Below are positions 1 through 7,462 of a stretch of 64,000 nt of DNA, piece by piece. The number at the start of each line of letters is the position of its first letter. Position 1 is the stretch's first letter. The stretch comes from Zhihengliuella alba (GTDB lineage Bacteria > Actinomycetota > Actinomycetes > Actinomycetales > Micrococcaceae): the NCBI RefSeq assembly GCF_039538765.1, contig NZ_BAABCJ010000007.1, positions 279,434-343,433 on the forward strand. Reading direction: 5' to 3'. The translations under genes and the position numbers were made by a program. Under the pieces are notes generated by a model. That model made no database searches. It saw only the letters and a list, made by a program, of their open reading frames with translations, and was not told the DNA's origin.

Positions 1-723
1 CCCCAGCACGTAGTTCCCCAGCGCCTGCAGCAGCACGGACCGCTGGTCGTGACCGCGGTCGTCCTGGGTGAGGTAGATCCGCTTGTTCCTCAGATCCGTC
101 ACGGAGCGCGTGGAGTGCGGCAGATCGTTCACGAAGCGCAGGCTGAAACCCAGGTGGTCCGCCAGGTCGGCGGTCACGTGCTGGGACAGCGGCCCGTCCT
201 CATGCCCGACGGCGTCCAGAAGCTCCTGGGCCTGCCGCTCCAGCTCCGGGTAGTAGTTGTTGCACGCGCGCATCTCGGCGCGGAGCTCGGTGTTGGCCCG
301 CCGCGCCTCCTCGGGGGTGGCGGCCTGCTCCTCCATCCGGCGGGCGAGCTCCCGCTGCAGCCCCACCAGGGCCTCGAGCACCTCGGTGGACATCCGTGGC
401 GAGACGCGCACCTGCGGCAGGCCCAGCGCTGCGTAGAGCGGGCCGCGCTGCGCCTTCTCCAGCTCGATCTCCAGTGCCGCCCGCCGGTCCGCCGGCTGCG
501 CGCCGAGCAGCTGCTCCAGCGTGGTGCCGAGTGCGGTGGCGATCCGCATCAGCAGGGAGACCTTGGGCTCGCGCTTGCCGTTCTCGATGAGGGACAGCTG
601 GGAGGGCACGACGCCGACGCGCTCGGACAGCTGCCCGAGCGTCAGTCCCAGCGACTTCCGCGCGTGACGGATCTGGCGGCCCACGGCCACCGTGTCCAGT
701 GCTTCCTCGGTGACGTCCGTCAT
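1..723 (-). CDS. ramB: RamB-like XRE-family regulator of acetate metabolism (C-terminus cut by window edge)
   Basis: The reading frame starts with ATG at 723 and runs off the left edge without a stop, so 241 N-terminal codons are visible. Residues about 15-70 form an XRE/Cro helix-turn-helix (VGRQIRHARKSLGLTLGQL, then a second helix with SQLSLIENGKREP). A long helical region follows, then the beginning of an IrrE/ImmA-like domain. This is the layout of the short-chain fatty-acyl regulator family (RamB), whose members run to about 470 residues and control aceA/aceB in Corynebacterium. The glyoxylate genes lie only about 6.7 kb away here, which supports the assignment, but direct regulation is inferred. 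The start has no clear Shine-Dalgarno; a -10 box sits 6 nt upstream. Confidence 0.75.
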   Translation of the reverse strand, partial: MTDVTEEALDTVAVGRQIRHARKSLGLTLGQLSERVGVVPSQLSLIENGKREPKVSLLMRIATALGTTLEQLLGAQPADRRAALEIELEKAQRGPLYAALGLPQVRVSPRMSTEVLEALVGLQRELARRMEEQAATPEEARRANTELRAEMRACNNYYPELERQAQELLDAVGHEDGPLSQHVTADLADHLGFSLRFVNDLPHSTRSVTDLRNKRIYLTQDDRGHDQRSVLLQALGNYVLG

Positions 724-729
724 ACCGGT

Positions 730-735
730 AATCTA
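730..735 (-). promoter_or_regulatory. Leaderless -10 box for the RamB-like gene
   Basis: TAGATT on the minus strand ends 6 nt before the ATG at 723, so transcription should begin at or next to the start codon. No convincing -35 or ribosome binding site is visible. Confidence 0.5.
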
Positions 736-869
736 CGCCAACACGATCACGGGGGCCTGTTCACGGCTGCGTCAACGCCTCGTCAAGTGGGCGGTCCCGG
801 CCGTTCACGGCCGCCCGGCAGCGTGGAGGAGCGTTGGGGGGATTCCGACCGCTTCTACGGAGGACCAAC

Positions 870-2750
870 GTGAACTCGACCGCCCGCACCGACCATCGAA
901 CCGAACGTCCCACCCGCTTCGCCCGTCTGACCACCGGCACCCTGGCCGCCGGCGCCGTCGCCCTGCTGGCAGCCACCGCAGGCGGCGCGGCCGCGACCGC
1001 TACGCCCGCTCCCTCCGCCCCGGCACCGTCGGCGCCGGCCGCGTCCGCACCCGGCGAGTGGGCCGAGCAGGCCTACCGCGGCGACGTCGAGGTCGTCCCG
1101 GCCTCGGGCGGCACCGAGGGCGAGACCCTCGACGGCGTCGTCTTCAACGACAAGGACCGCGACTCCACGCAGGACAAGAACGAGCCCGGCATCAAGGGCG
1201 CCACGGTCTCCAACGGCCGCGACGTCGTCACCACGGACGCCCAGGGCGCCTACTCGCTGCCCGCCTTCGAGAACATGACGGTGTTCGTCACCCAGCCGGC
1301 CGGCTGGCAGGTGCCGGTCGACGAGGATAATGTCGCCCAGTTCTCCTACAACCACCTGCCCGAAGGATCGCCGGAGCTGAAGTTCGGCGGGATCGAGGCC
1401 ACGGGGGCGCTGCCGGAGGCCGTGAACTTCCCGCTCGCGAAGGCCAAGCAGACCAAGTCCAAGGAGCAGCACTGCCTGATCGGCGGCGACGTCCAGACCT
1501 ACACCCAGGAGGAGGTCGAGTACGCCAAGGACGGCGCGTTCGCCGACCTCGCCGAGCGGACGGACTACGAGGGCTGCGGCGCCCTGTTCATCGGCGACGT
1601 GGTGGGCGACGACCTCTCCCTCTACCCGCAGACGCGCGAGCTCGCCGGCATGCTCAACGGCCCGGCCCGCTTCCTGCCGGGCAACCACGACCTGGACTTC
1701 GACGCGACCGACTCCGCGCACACGTTCGACACGTTCCGCGCGAACCTCGGCCCCGAGTACTACTCCTACGACGCTGGCCAGGCCCACGTCGTCGCACTGA
1801 ACACGGTGGAGTTCCCGACCAAGCAGCCGGCCGCGAAGGGCGACTACACCGGCTCGCTGGACGAGCGCCAGCTCGAGTGGCTGCGCAACGACATCGCCAA
1901 CACCCCGGAGGACAAGCTGATCGTCCTCGCCGCGCACATCCCGCTGCTGGACTTCGCCGATCAGGGCAGCTCCAAGCACCAGGTGGCCCAGGTCAAGGAG
2001 ATCTACGAGCTGCTGGAGGGCCGCGAGGCGATCGCGCTCGGCGGCCACACCCACAGCATCGAGAACCTGCGCGCCGGCGACCGGCTCGAGGGCTGGAAGG
2101 ACGTCATGGGCGTCGACGAGCTGCCGTTCACGCACATCACCGCGGGCGCCATCTCCGGCGACTGGTTCTCCGGCCAGCTGACCGAGGAGGGCTACCCGGA
2201 GGCCGTGCAGCGCGACGGCGGCCGCCCGGGCGTGCTGACGCTGGACATCCGCGGCACCGAGGTGAAGGAGCGCTTCACCGTCCGCGGCGAGGACGACTCC
2301 GAGCAGATGAGCCTGGGCGTGAACACCCCGCGCTACCGCGAGTGGTTCGAGGCCAACAAGGGCAACAAGGGCGAGGCCGAGGAGTTCGCTGAGCCGCTCG
2401 CCGTCTCCCGCGACGACCTGGCCGGCACCACGTGGCTGACCACCAACTTCTGGATGGGCTCCACGGGCTCCGAGGTCGAGGTCTCGATCGACGGCGGCGA
2501 GCCGGTGGCCGCCGAGCGCACGCAGAAGATGGACGGCGAGGGCCAGCTGGTCGGCGCCGAGTACTCCGACCCGGTGGCGGCCCAGCAGCAGCTGGTCCAC
2601 GGCGGCTCGCTCGCCGACCGCATGATGCACCTCTGGCGCCTGGAGCTGCCGGCCGATCTGGCCGCCGGCGAGCACACCGCCACCGTGACCGCGACCGACG
2701 TGCACGGCCGCGAGTACACCGAGGAGCTGACCTTCACGGTCGCCGACTGA
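870..2750 (+). CDS. Secreted calcineurin-like metallophosphoesterase
   Basis: A 626-residue exported phosphoesterase. The GTG at 870 is chosen over an upstream ATG because CGGAGGA sits 6 nt before it. Residues 1-42 look like a signal peptide (basic N-region, then an Ala/Leu-rich stretch), followed by an Ala/Pro linker. Residues about 85-170 form a beta-sandwich (SdrD/prealbumin-like, the MetallophosN type). The catalytic domain shows FIGDVVGD (about 240), PGNHDLDF (about 270), AHIP (about 356) and GGHTHS (about 391), the usual dinuclear-metal signatures. The C-terminal domain from about 460 matches the MetallophosC type. The natural substrate is unknown; phosphate scavenging or cell-envelope phosphodiester cleavage is plausible. 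It stands alone and ends in a strong hairpin. Confidence 0.88.
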   Translation: MNSTARTDHRTERPTRFARLTTGTLAAGAVALLAATAGGAAATATPAPSAPAPSAPAASAPGEWAEQAYRGDVEVVPASGGTEGETLDGVVFNDKDRDSTQDKNEPGIKGATVSNGRDVVTTDAQGAYSLPAFENMTVFVTQPAGWQVPVDEDNVAQFSYNHLPEGSPELKFGGIEATGALPEAVNFPLAKAKQTKSKEQHCLIGGDVQTYTQEEVEYAKDGAFADLAERTDYEGCGALFIGDVVGDDLSLYPQTRELAGMLNGPARFLPGNHDLDFDATDSAHTFDTFRANLGPEYYSYDAGQAHVVALNTVEFPTKQPAAKGDYTGSLDERQLEWLRNDIANTPEDKLIVLAAHIPLLDFADQGSSKHQVAQVKEIYELLEGREAIALGGHTHSIENLRAGDRLEGWKDVMGVDELPFTHITAGAISGDWFSGQLTEEGYPEAVQRDGGRPGVLTLDIRGTEVKERFTVRGEDDSEQMSLGVNTPRYREWFEANKGNKGEAEEFAEPLAVSRDDLAGTTWLTTNFWMGSTGSEVEVSIDGGEPVAAERTQKMDGEGQLVGAEYSDPVAAQQQLVHGGSLADRMMHLWRLELPADLAAGEHTATVTATDVHGREYTEELTFTVAD

Positions 2751-2793
2751 TGAGCGCGTCCGGCGTCGCCTAGCCGACGCCACCGGACAGCGA

Positions 2794-2840
2794 ACGACGG
2801 CGGTGCCGGACCTGGAAAGGTCCGGCACCGCCGCCGTCGT
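2794..2840 (+). terminator. Terminator hairpin after the metallophosphoesterase
   Basis: A roughly 20-bp GC-rich inverted repeat (left arm 2794-2813, loop GGAA, right arm 2818-2840 with a 3-nt bulge). It lies between convergent genes and can serve both. No U-tract follows, as is common in this GC range. Confidence 0.8.
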
Positions 2841-2877
2841 CTCGGGCCGTACCGGGCCTGGGAGGTCCGGGGCGTCG

Positions 2878-3585
2878 TCAGCGCGCGGGCTGGCGGCGCG
2901 CGGGCTGGCGGCGCGGGACCCAGCTCATGCAGTAGTCCAGGTTCGCGATGACGGTGCGCACCGCGGCCTCGTCGTCGCCGGCGGCGATGGCATCCGCGAG
3001 CTCGTCGTGACCGGAGGCCAGGCAGCCATCGAACCCGGCTTCGAGCCGCTGGACCATCTTGGTGCCGTGGAAGACGTCGCCGAAGCTCGCGTAGAGCTCG
3101 TGCAGCAGCGGGTTCCCGGACGCCTCGGCGACGCGCAGGTGGAAGCCCCAGTCGGCTTCGGACCAGGCCTGGTAGTCCGCGGCGTCCCACGCCGACCGGC
3201 GCCGGGCGAGCAGCTCGCGCAGTTCGGCGACGACCAGCGAGTCCGCGGCCTGCGCCGCGAGCCGGGCGGTCTGGGTGTCCAGCGCGAAGCGGACCTGGAG
3301 CACATCCTCGTCCGCGTGCTCGCGGTAGACGCGCTGCGCCGTCGCACTGATCTCACTCGTGGCGCGCACGTAGGTCCCGTCCCCGCGCAGCACCTCGAGC
3401 AGCCCAGCGTGGGCGAGCGCCTTCACGGCCTCGCGGAGCGTGCCGCGGGAAACGCCGAACTCCGCGACGAGCTCCGGTTCCGGCGGGATCCGCTCCCCCA
3501 CGGGCCAGCGGCCGGAGGCGACGGCGTCCCGCAGCCTCCCGACGACCTCCTGCATCAGGGGCGCGCGGACCGGGCCGCCGCTCAT
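2878..3585 (-). CDS. GntR/FadR-family transcriptional regulator
   Basis: 235 residues. An N-terminal winged helix-turn-helix (residues about 8-70; EFGVSRGTLREAVKALAHAG) is followed by an all-helical FCD ligand-binding domain (about 85-225) with conserved His positions (DWGFHLRVAEASGNPLL, GHDELADAIAAGD). Its ATG overlaps the stop of the upstream MFS gene (ATGA, 3582-3585), so the two are translationally coupled. It very probably represses this pair through the palindrome at 4955-4976. The ligand is unknown; the MFS partner suggests it senses that carrier's substrate. The C-terminus ends in a duplicated RRQPAR, produced by a 15-bp tandem repeat at the DNA level. Confidence 0.88.
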   Translation of the reverse strand: MSGGPVRAPLMQEVVGRLRDAVASGRWPVGERIPPEPELVAEFGVSRGTLREAVKALAHAGLLEVLRGDGTYVRATSEISATAQRVYREHADEDVLQVRFALDTQTARLAAQAADSLVVAELRELLARRRSAWDAADYQAWSEADWGFHLRVAEASGNPLLHELYASFGDVFHGTKMVQRLEAGFDGCLASGHDELADAIAAGDDEAAVRTVIANLDYCMSWVPRRQPARRQPAR

Positions 3586-4949
3586 GCGCGCGCCTGCCCC
3601 GGCATGCGGCCGTAGCGGGTGATCCGGTAGCCGAGGACGAACTGGACCACCGTGCACCCGATCAGGATCATGAGTGGGACCGTCCAGGATCCCCGCGCCC
3701 CCTGGAGCAGCCCGAGGCCGAACGGACCGATCGCCGCGACCAGGTAGCCCAGCGACTGGGCGAGCGTGGAGAGCGCCGTGGTCTCCGTGGCGGTCTCGCC
3801 GCTGCGGCTGATCAGCAGCATGAGCAGCGGGAAGATGCCCAGGCCGAACCCGATGAAGACGGACGGGACGGCCGCGGCCCCCACCGGCAGGACCAGCAGG
3901 GCGACGGTCCCGACCACATAGGACGCGCAGGTCAGGATGAACGCCGGGCGCAGCAGGCGCGGCTTCGAGGCCATCCAGAGGACGATCATCACGGTGGGGA
4001 TGCTGACCGCCTGGAGCAGCCCGAGCATGAACCCGGCCGTCGCGGCATCCAGCCCGCGGGTGACCAGCATGTGGGGGTACCAGCTCATGAACGTGTAGAC
4101 CAGCAGCGCCTGGACAGCGAAGAGGGACGTGAACAGCAGGCCCTTGCGGGTGGCGAGCATCGGCCACGGGGAGACGTGCGGGGGGACCGGGCCGGACGAG
4201 CGTCGCGCGGCGGCGGCGATGGGCAGCAGGACCAGGAGCGCCAGGGCCGCCGGGACCGCCCAGGCGGCGAGGCCGAGCGTGGGCGAGCCCAGCGCGGTGG
4301 CGATGGGGAAGCTGAACGCCGCGGCCGCCGTCGCACCGACGGACAGCGTCACGCTGTAGGAGGCCGTCATCGCGGCCGTGCGGTGCGGGTGGTGCTCGCG
4401 GATGAAGGACGGCATCGCCACGTTGCAGACCGCCAGGCCGCACATGCCGAGCACGGTTCCCGCCAGCAGGAGCCACGTCGATTCGACGGCGCGGACGGCC
4501 AGGCCGAGCGTGAGCAGCAGGAGCGCGAGGGCGAGCGCCCGCTCGAGCCCGGTGCGCTTGACCAGCCATGCGGTCCCGGCGCCGGCGAACGCGAAGCACA
4601 GGACCGGGATGGTGGGCAGCAGCGAGGCGATGAACGTCCCGTAGCCGAGCATGGCCTCGAGGTCGTGGTAGAGCGGCGCCGCCGAGGCGATGCCCGCGCG
4701 GAGGTTCAGACCCACCAGGACGACGGCGGCCACGGCCAGGAGCCCGGCGAACCAGCGGCGCGGCTGCTCGCCCGTGGAGGGCCCCGAGCCGGACCGCCCC
4801 GGAGCGGGTCGTTCTGGAGCGGGGTGTTCCGGAGAGGCGGTGGCCTCTGCGACGGCGGGACGCTCGAGCTGCTCGGGTACGGGCGCGCTCTCGGCGAGCG
4901 CGGTGGTCGGTTCCGGGCGTGCGGCGTCGGCGGCGGTCTCAGAGGTCAT
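3582..4949 (-). CDS. MFS transporter, CynX/NimT-like
   Basis: 455 residues. A cytoplasmic N-terminal tail of about 60 residues rich in Glu, Pro and Ala precedes twelve predicted membrane segments. The pattern, including the early NLRAGIASAAPL segment just after helix 1, resembles the CynX/NimT (cyanate or 2-nitroimidazole) branch of the major facilitator superfamily. It is the first gene of a two-gene operon with the GntR regulator downstream. The ATG at 4949 is supported by a -10 box 7 nt upstream and absence of a good Shine-Dalgarno, suggesting a leaderless message. The transported compound cannot be read from sequence. Confidence 0.85.
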   Translation of the reverse strand: MTSETAADAARPEPTTALAESAPVPEQLERPAVAEATASPEHPAPERPAPGRSGSGPSTGEQPRRWFAGLLAVAAVVLVGLNLRAGIASAAPLYHDLEAMLGYGTFIASLLPTIPVLCFAFAGAGTAWLVKRTGLERALALALLLLTLGLAVRAVESTWLLLAGTVLGMCGLAVCNVAMPSFIREHHPHRTAAMTASYSVTLSVGATAAAAFSFPIATALGSPTLGLAAWAVPAALALLVLLPIAAAARRSSGPVPPHVSPWPMLATRKGLLFTSLFAVQALLVYTFMSWYPHMLVTRGLDAATAGFMLGLLQAVSIPTVMIVLWMASKPRLLRPAFILTCASYVVGTVALLVLPVGAAAVPSVFIGFGLGIFPLLMLLISRSGETATETTALSTLAQSLGYLVAAIGPFGLGLLQGARGSWTVPLMILIGCTVVQFVLGYRITRYGRMPGQARA

Positions 4950-4954
4950 GCCTC

Positions 4955-4976
4955 AAACATTAGACGTCTGATGTTT
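4955..4976 (-). promoter_or_regulatory. Palindromic operator over a leaderless promoter of the MFS-GntR operon
   Basis: A 22-bp near-perfect palindrome (AAACAT, central TAGACGTCTG, ATGTTT) centred on GACGTC with one mismatched pair. On the minus strand it contains a -10-like TAATGT (4957-4962) ending 7 nt before the ATG. A repressor bound here would block initiation. The coupled GntR protein is the obvious candidate (inference). Confidence 0.75.
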
Positions 4977-5046
4977 GCCGCAACGAACTTCGTGACCGAT
5001 TCCACGGGCTGTCCGGGCGCTCCGCGAGCGGCCGATCCGGCGCCGC

Positions 5047-5715
5047 TCAGGCCTCGCTGCGCCGCCGGACGATCTCGTTGACCCAGATCGGAACGTAGGG
5101 CGACGTGCAGTTCGGCGGTGTCGGGTAGTCCTTGAGGACGCCGAGCCGCTCGCCGATCGTGAGGACGCGCTCCCGGTGCTCCGGGTGCTCGATCCCGATG
5201 TTGCCGAGGCATGTGTTCATGGCCCATTGCAGGCGCTCCGAGGCGTCGCGCATCTCCGCCTCGATCGTGTCCAGCAGGCCGGGGAGATCCAGCCCCTCCG
5301 GCTTCTTCACCACCCGGGTGCTCGTGAGAGCCCACCCTGCGCTGGCCACCACGGGATCGCGGTCGTCCAGCCAGGAGACCCGGAGCTCCTCGGCGTGCGG
5401 GCTCTTGGCGACGACGTAGGCGACCAGCCAGTCGTGCACCTTGGGCGTCCGCGCGTCGCGGAGCATGGCGTCCAGCTCGTCGCGCGCGAAGGCCTTCGGC
5501 CGGCAGATCAGCAGCGAGAGCAGGCGGGCCGTGGTGTCGCCGGTGGCCCACAGCTCGCGCGCGAGGTCCTGCTGCGTCTTCAGCCGCTTGGCGACGGCCC
5601 GCAGCTTGGTCAGATTCACCCCGTGCTCGTCGCCGTGGCGCTCGTTGACGGCGCGGATCCTCGGATCCTCCAGCCCCGCCAGTTCCACCATGATGTCCTC
5701 GACCGTCTCCGCCAT
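5047..5715 (-). CDS. AlkD-like DNA alkylation repair protein
   Basis: 222 residues, matching the usual length of the HEAT-like repeat DNA alkylation repair family (AlkC/AlkD type). These proteins are bundles of paired helices that wrap DNA and excise positively charged alkylated bases. Visible helices include KLRAVAKRLKTQQDLARELW and the later LQWAMNTCLGNIGIEHPEHR. A strong ribosome binding site (GAGGAGG) lies inside the last codons of the upstream PIN gene, only 9 nt away, so the genes are probably co-transcribed although functionally unrelated. Catalytic activity is inferred from family only; several divergent members of this family have lost base-excision activity. Confidence 0.8.
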   Translation of the reverse strand: MAETVEDIMVELAGLEDPRIRAVNERHGDEHGVNLTKLRAVAKRLKTQQDLARELWATGDTTARLLSLLICRPKAFARDELDAMLRDARTPKVHDWLVAYVVAKSPHAEELRVSWLDDRDPVVASAGWALTSTRVVKKPEGLDLPGLLDTIEAEMRDASERLQWAMNTCLGNIGIEHPEHRERVLTIGERLGVLKDYPTPPNCTSPYVPIWVNEIVRRRSEA

Positions 5716-5724
5716 GGCCCCTCC

Positions 5725-6108
5725 TCATCGTTTCGAATCAAGCTGATCCGTCTCCCAAATGCACACATTCCAGCGCCCCCGTCGGTCCGGGCGCACCGAC
5801 CCGAGCCGCTTCCCCACCGCATTGGCGAAGAGTGGCATACCGCACCTCGGGTCGCACGTCATCGCACCAGTCAGGGCCTCGCAGTCCTCCACCAAGGCAT
5901 CCGGGAAGTTGTCTCTCATCGCTTCAAGGCGACGGCGGGCACCTTCGGCCGTGAAGCCGATCTTGCGGACCAGATTTCGCTCGAGTTCGGCGAGGATCTC
6001 CTCAGACCACAGGATACGGAAGACCTTTGCCTCAGCGAGGCGCAGAAACAGGTCCGCCACCGAGATCGGGACGAGGACGCATGTATCGACCAAGACGGGG
6101 GAGGACAC
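5725..6108 (-). CDS. PIN-domain protein, probably a truncated toxin
   Basis: 127 residues starting with GTG at 6108. The N-terminus VLVDTCVLVPISVADLFLRL carries the first conserved acidic residue of PIN nucleases, and ILWSEEILAELERNLVRKIG the second (Glu). Actinobacterial partners of HTH-type antitoxins in this family are usually about 170-190 residues and have a third acidic motif (DPxDxH-like). Here DPRCGMPLFANAV replaces it, and the protein ends about 30 residues later in sequence without family resemblance. It therefore looks C-terminally truncated or recombined just upstream of the AlkD-like gene. Two nt separate it from the antitoxin-like gene. Ribonuclease activity is doubtful. Confidence 0.65.
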   Translation of the reverse strand: MSSPVLVDTCVLVPISVADLFLRLAEAKVFRILWSEEILAELERNLVRKIGFTAEGARRRLEAMRDNFPDALVEDCEALTGAMTCDPRCGMPLFANAVGKRLGSVRPDRRGRWNVCIWETDQLDSKR

Positions 6109-6110
6109 GA

Positions 6111-6584
6111 CTACCGCGTTGAGTCATCGTCCGGAGTGCGAAGGGCGGATCCGTCACGGACCGACTCCTGCGTGAGCTGATCGAGAGTCGTCCGACGCCT
6201 CGAACGCGCCTCCGCTTCGTACTCGATGAGGTCCCGGAGCATCACGCGGCGATGGCGCCCGACCCGAGAGAACGGGATCTCGCCCCGCTCGAGCAGCTTG
6301 ACGAGTGTCGGCCGCGAGTACCCGAGGTAGTCGGCCGCCTCCTGCGTCGTCAGTTGCGTGTCCGTCGGCATCACCGAAACGGCGCGCCCCTCAGCCAAAG
6401 CCTCAGCTATCAGCAGTAGTGCATCAAAGACCCCATGCGGAACCTGATGCTCAGTGCCGTCGTCCGCGACGAGCTTCGGCACCCCCTGGGCAGCAGAAAC
6501 GCTACCCTTCAGGAAGACCAGAAAGTCGCTGTCCGCGTCGGGGTCCTCGGCAAGGTAGGTTCGGCGCGCCACGGCAACAGTCAT
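6111..6584 (-). CDS. Excisionase-type HTH protein, probable antitoxin of the PIN pair
   Basis: 157 residues. The ATG at 6584 has an AGGAGG site 7 nt upstream and is preferred to the longer frame. The centre holds a MerR/excisionase-like helix-turn-helix (LTTQEAADYLGYSRPTLVKL, then GEIPFSRVGRHRRV), about residues 82-130. The same architecture is found directly upstream of PIN-domain genes across Actinobacteria and is treated as the antitoxin/regulator. Base composition is lower in GC than the neighbours, consistent with horizontal acquisition. Tandem repeats just upstream are likely its autoregulatory site. Confidence 0.7.
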   Translation of the reverse strand: MTVAVARRTYLAEDPDADSDFLVFLKGSVSAAQGVPKLVADDGTEHQVPHGVFDALLLIAEALAEGRAVSVMPTDTQLTTQEAADYLGYSRPTLVKLLERGEIPFSRVGRHRRVMLRDLIEYEAEARSRRRTTLDQLTQESVRDGSALRTPDDDSTR

Positions 6585-6598
6585 CTCTAGCCTCCTGT

Positions 6599-6616
6599 AT
6601 TCGAAATATTCGAAAT
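6599..6616 (-). promoter_or_regulatory. Tandem TTCGAA repeats upstream of the antitoxin-like gene
   Basis: Two adjacent copies of ATTCGAAAT, each with a TTCGAA palindrome, in an AT-rich patch 15 nt upstream of the start codon. This fits an autoregulatory operator of a toxin-antitoxin pair; binding is inferred. Confidence 0.5.
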
Positions 6617-6800
6617 CTCTAGGCATCAACTTACGCCTTGGGGCCCAGTCCAGCAAGGTCCGCATCAGCACCGAGCGGCCGGGGGCTGCATCTTTCGCAC
6701 CCCTCGCCGCGGGCCTATCCTGAGCATGCAGCCCCACCCGCCGCCGCAAGCACGGGCGGTCGCCGCCACCGCAGCCGCCGCCACCACCGAAAGGCCCGCC

Positions 6801-7253
6801 ATGTCAGTAGAGCAAGCAGAGCCCGCCGAGTCGGCCGAGGACGTCAGCCGCCGCCTGCACCTGGAGCCGGGCGACGCAGTGTTCGTCATCGGCGGCACGC
6901 CGGAGGAGCACCAGCTCCTGGAGCCGCTCCCCGACGGGGCCGGCAAGGTGGACGCGGCCGCGGACGCCGACGCCGCCGTCCTCTTCGCCGCCGTGCTGGA
7001 GGACCTGGAGATCCTGCTGGACCAGAAGCTCATACCCCTCACGGCGGCCCGCGCCGTGTGGGTGGGGTACCCGGTCGACGACGAGCTGACGCGCCCCGCC
7101 GTGGACGCCGCCGTGCGCGACCGGGGCTGGGAGCCCGGCGTCGAGACGACGCTCTCGGACGCCTGGCGCGCCGTGCTCGTGGTCCCCCGCTCCGCCGAGG
7201 ATCGCCTGAGCGCCCCAGGCAGCCGACCCGCGGACGACGCCGACGAGGAGTAG
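6801..7253 (+). CDS. DUF3052-like hypothetical protein
   Basis: 150 residues from the ATG at 6801 (GAAAGG upstream); an ATG at 6726 would add 25 Ala/Pro-rich residues. The core has strands and turns reminiscent of the DUF3052 family: GDAVFVIGGTPEEHQLLEPL near the N-terminus, an acidic/Ala stretch, AARAVWVGYPV in the middle and a closing RDRGWEPGVETTLSDAWRAV. Members are actinobacterial, of unknown function, and have a Rossmann-like look. The tail is acidic and disordered. A -10-like TATCCT at 6716-6721 suggests a leader of about 70 nt. No functional link to the adjacent glyoxylate genes is evident. Confidence 0.7.
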   Translation: MSVEQAEPAESAEDVSRRLHLEPGDAVFVIGGTPEEHQLLEPLPDGAGKVDAAADADAAVLFAAVLEDLEILLDQKLIPLTAARAVWVGYPVDDELTRPAVDAAVRDRGWEPGVETTLSDAWRAVLVVPRSAEDRLSAPGSRPADDADEE

Positions 7254-7280
7254 CGCCTCGGCCTCGCGAAGTAACTCCGT

Positions 7281-7307
7281 CACTTCTGCTCAAAATGAGA
7301 AGAAGTG
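7281..7307. promoter_or_regulatory. 27-bp dyad between the DUF3052-like gene and aceA
   Basis: CACTTCT and AGAAGTG flank an inner CTCA-AAA-TGAG, making 11 matched pairs with one mismatch. It sits in an unusually AT-rich patch and is followed by a T-rich run, so it may be the terminator of the upstream gene. It may instead be an operator 155 nt upstream of aceA. Confidence 0.5.
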
Positions 7308-7462
7308 CGGAAATTTTCTTCCTCGCACCCTATTGACGGGGTGAAATCTGGCGAAAAGTTGATCCCACGACGAGGAGCCACCGGAACCCCACCGGCACGG
7401 ACCACAGGGTCCGGCACCTCGAGAAGACGTTCCGCAACGGACGATCACCGAGGGAGTCAACG

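Noticed and set aside
855..2828. 657-residue minus-strand frame opposite the metallophosphoesterase
   Set aside because: Repetitive Val/Leu/Gly/Arg translation with no domain. It mirrors the GC-rich plus-strand gene, whose catalytic motifs and ribosome site are clear.
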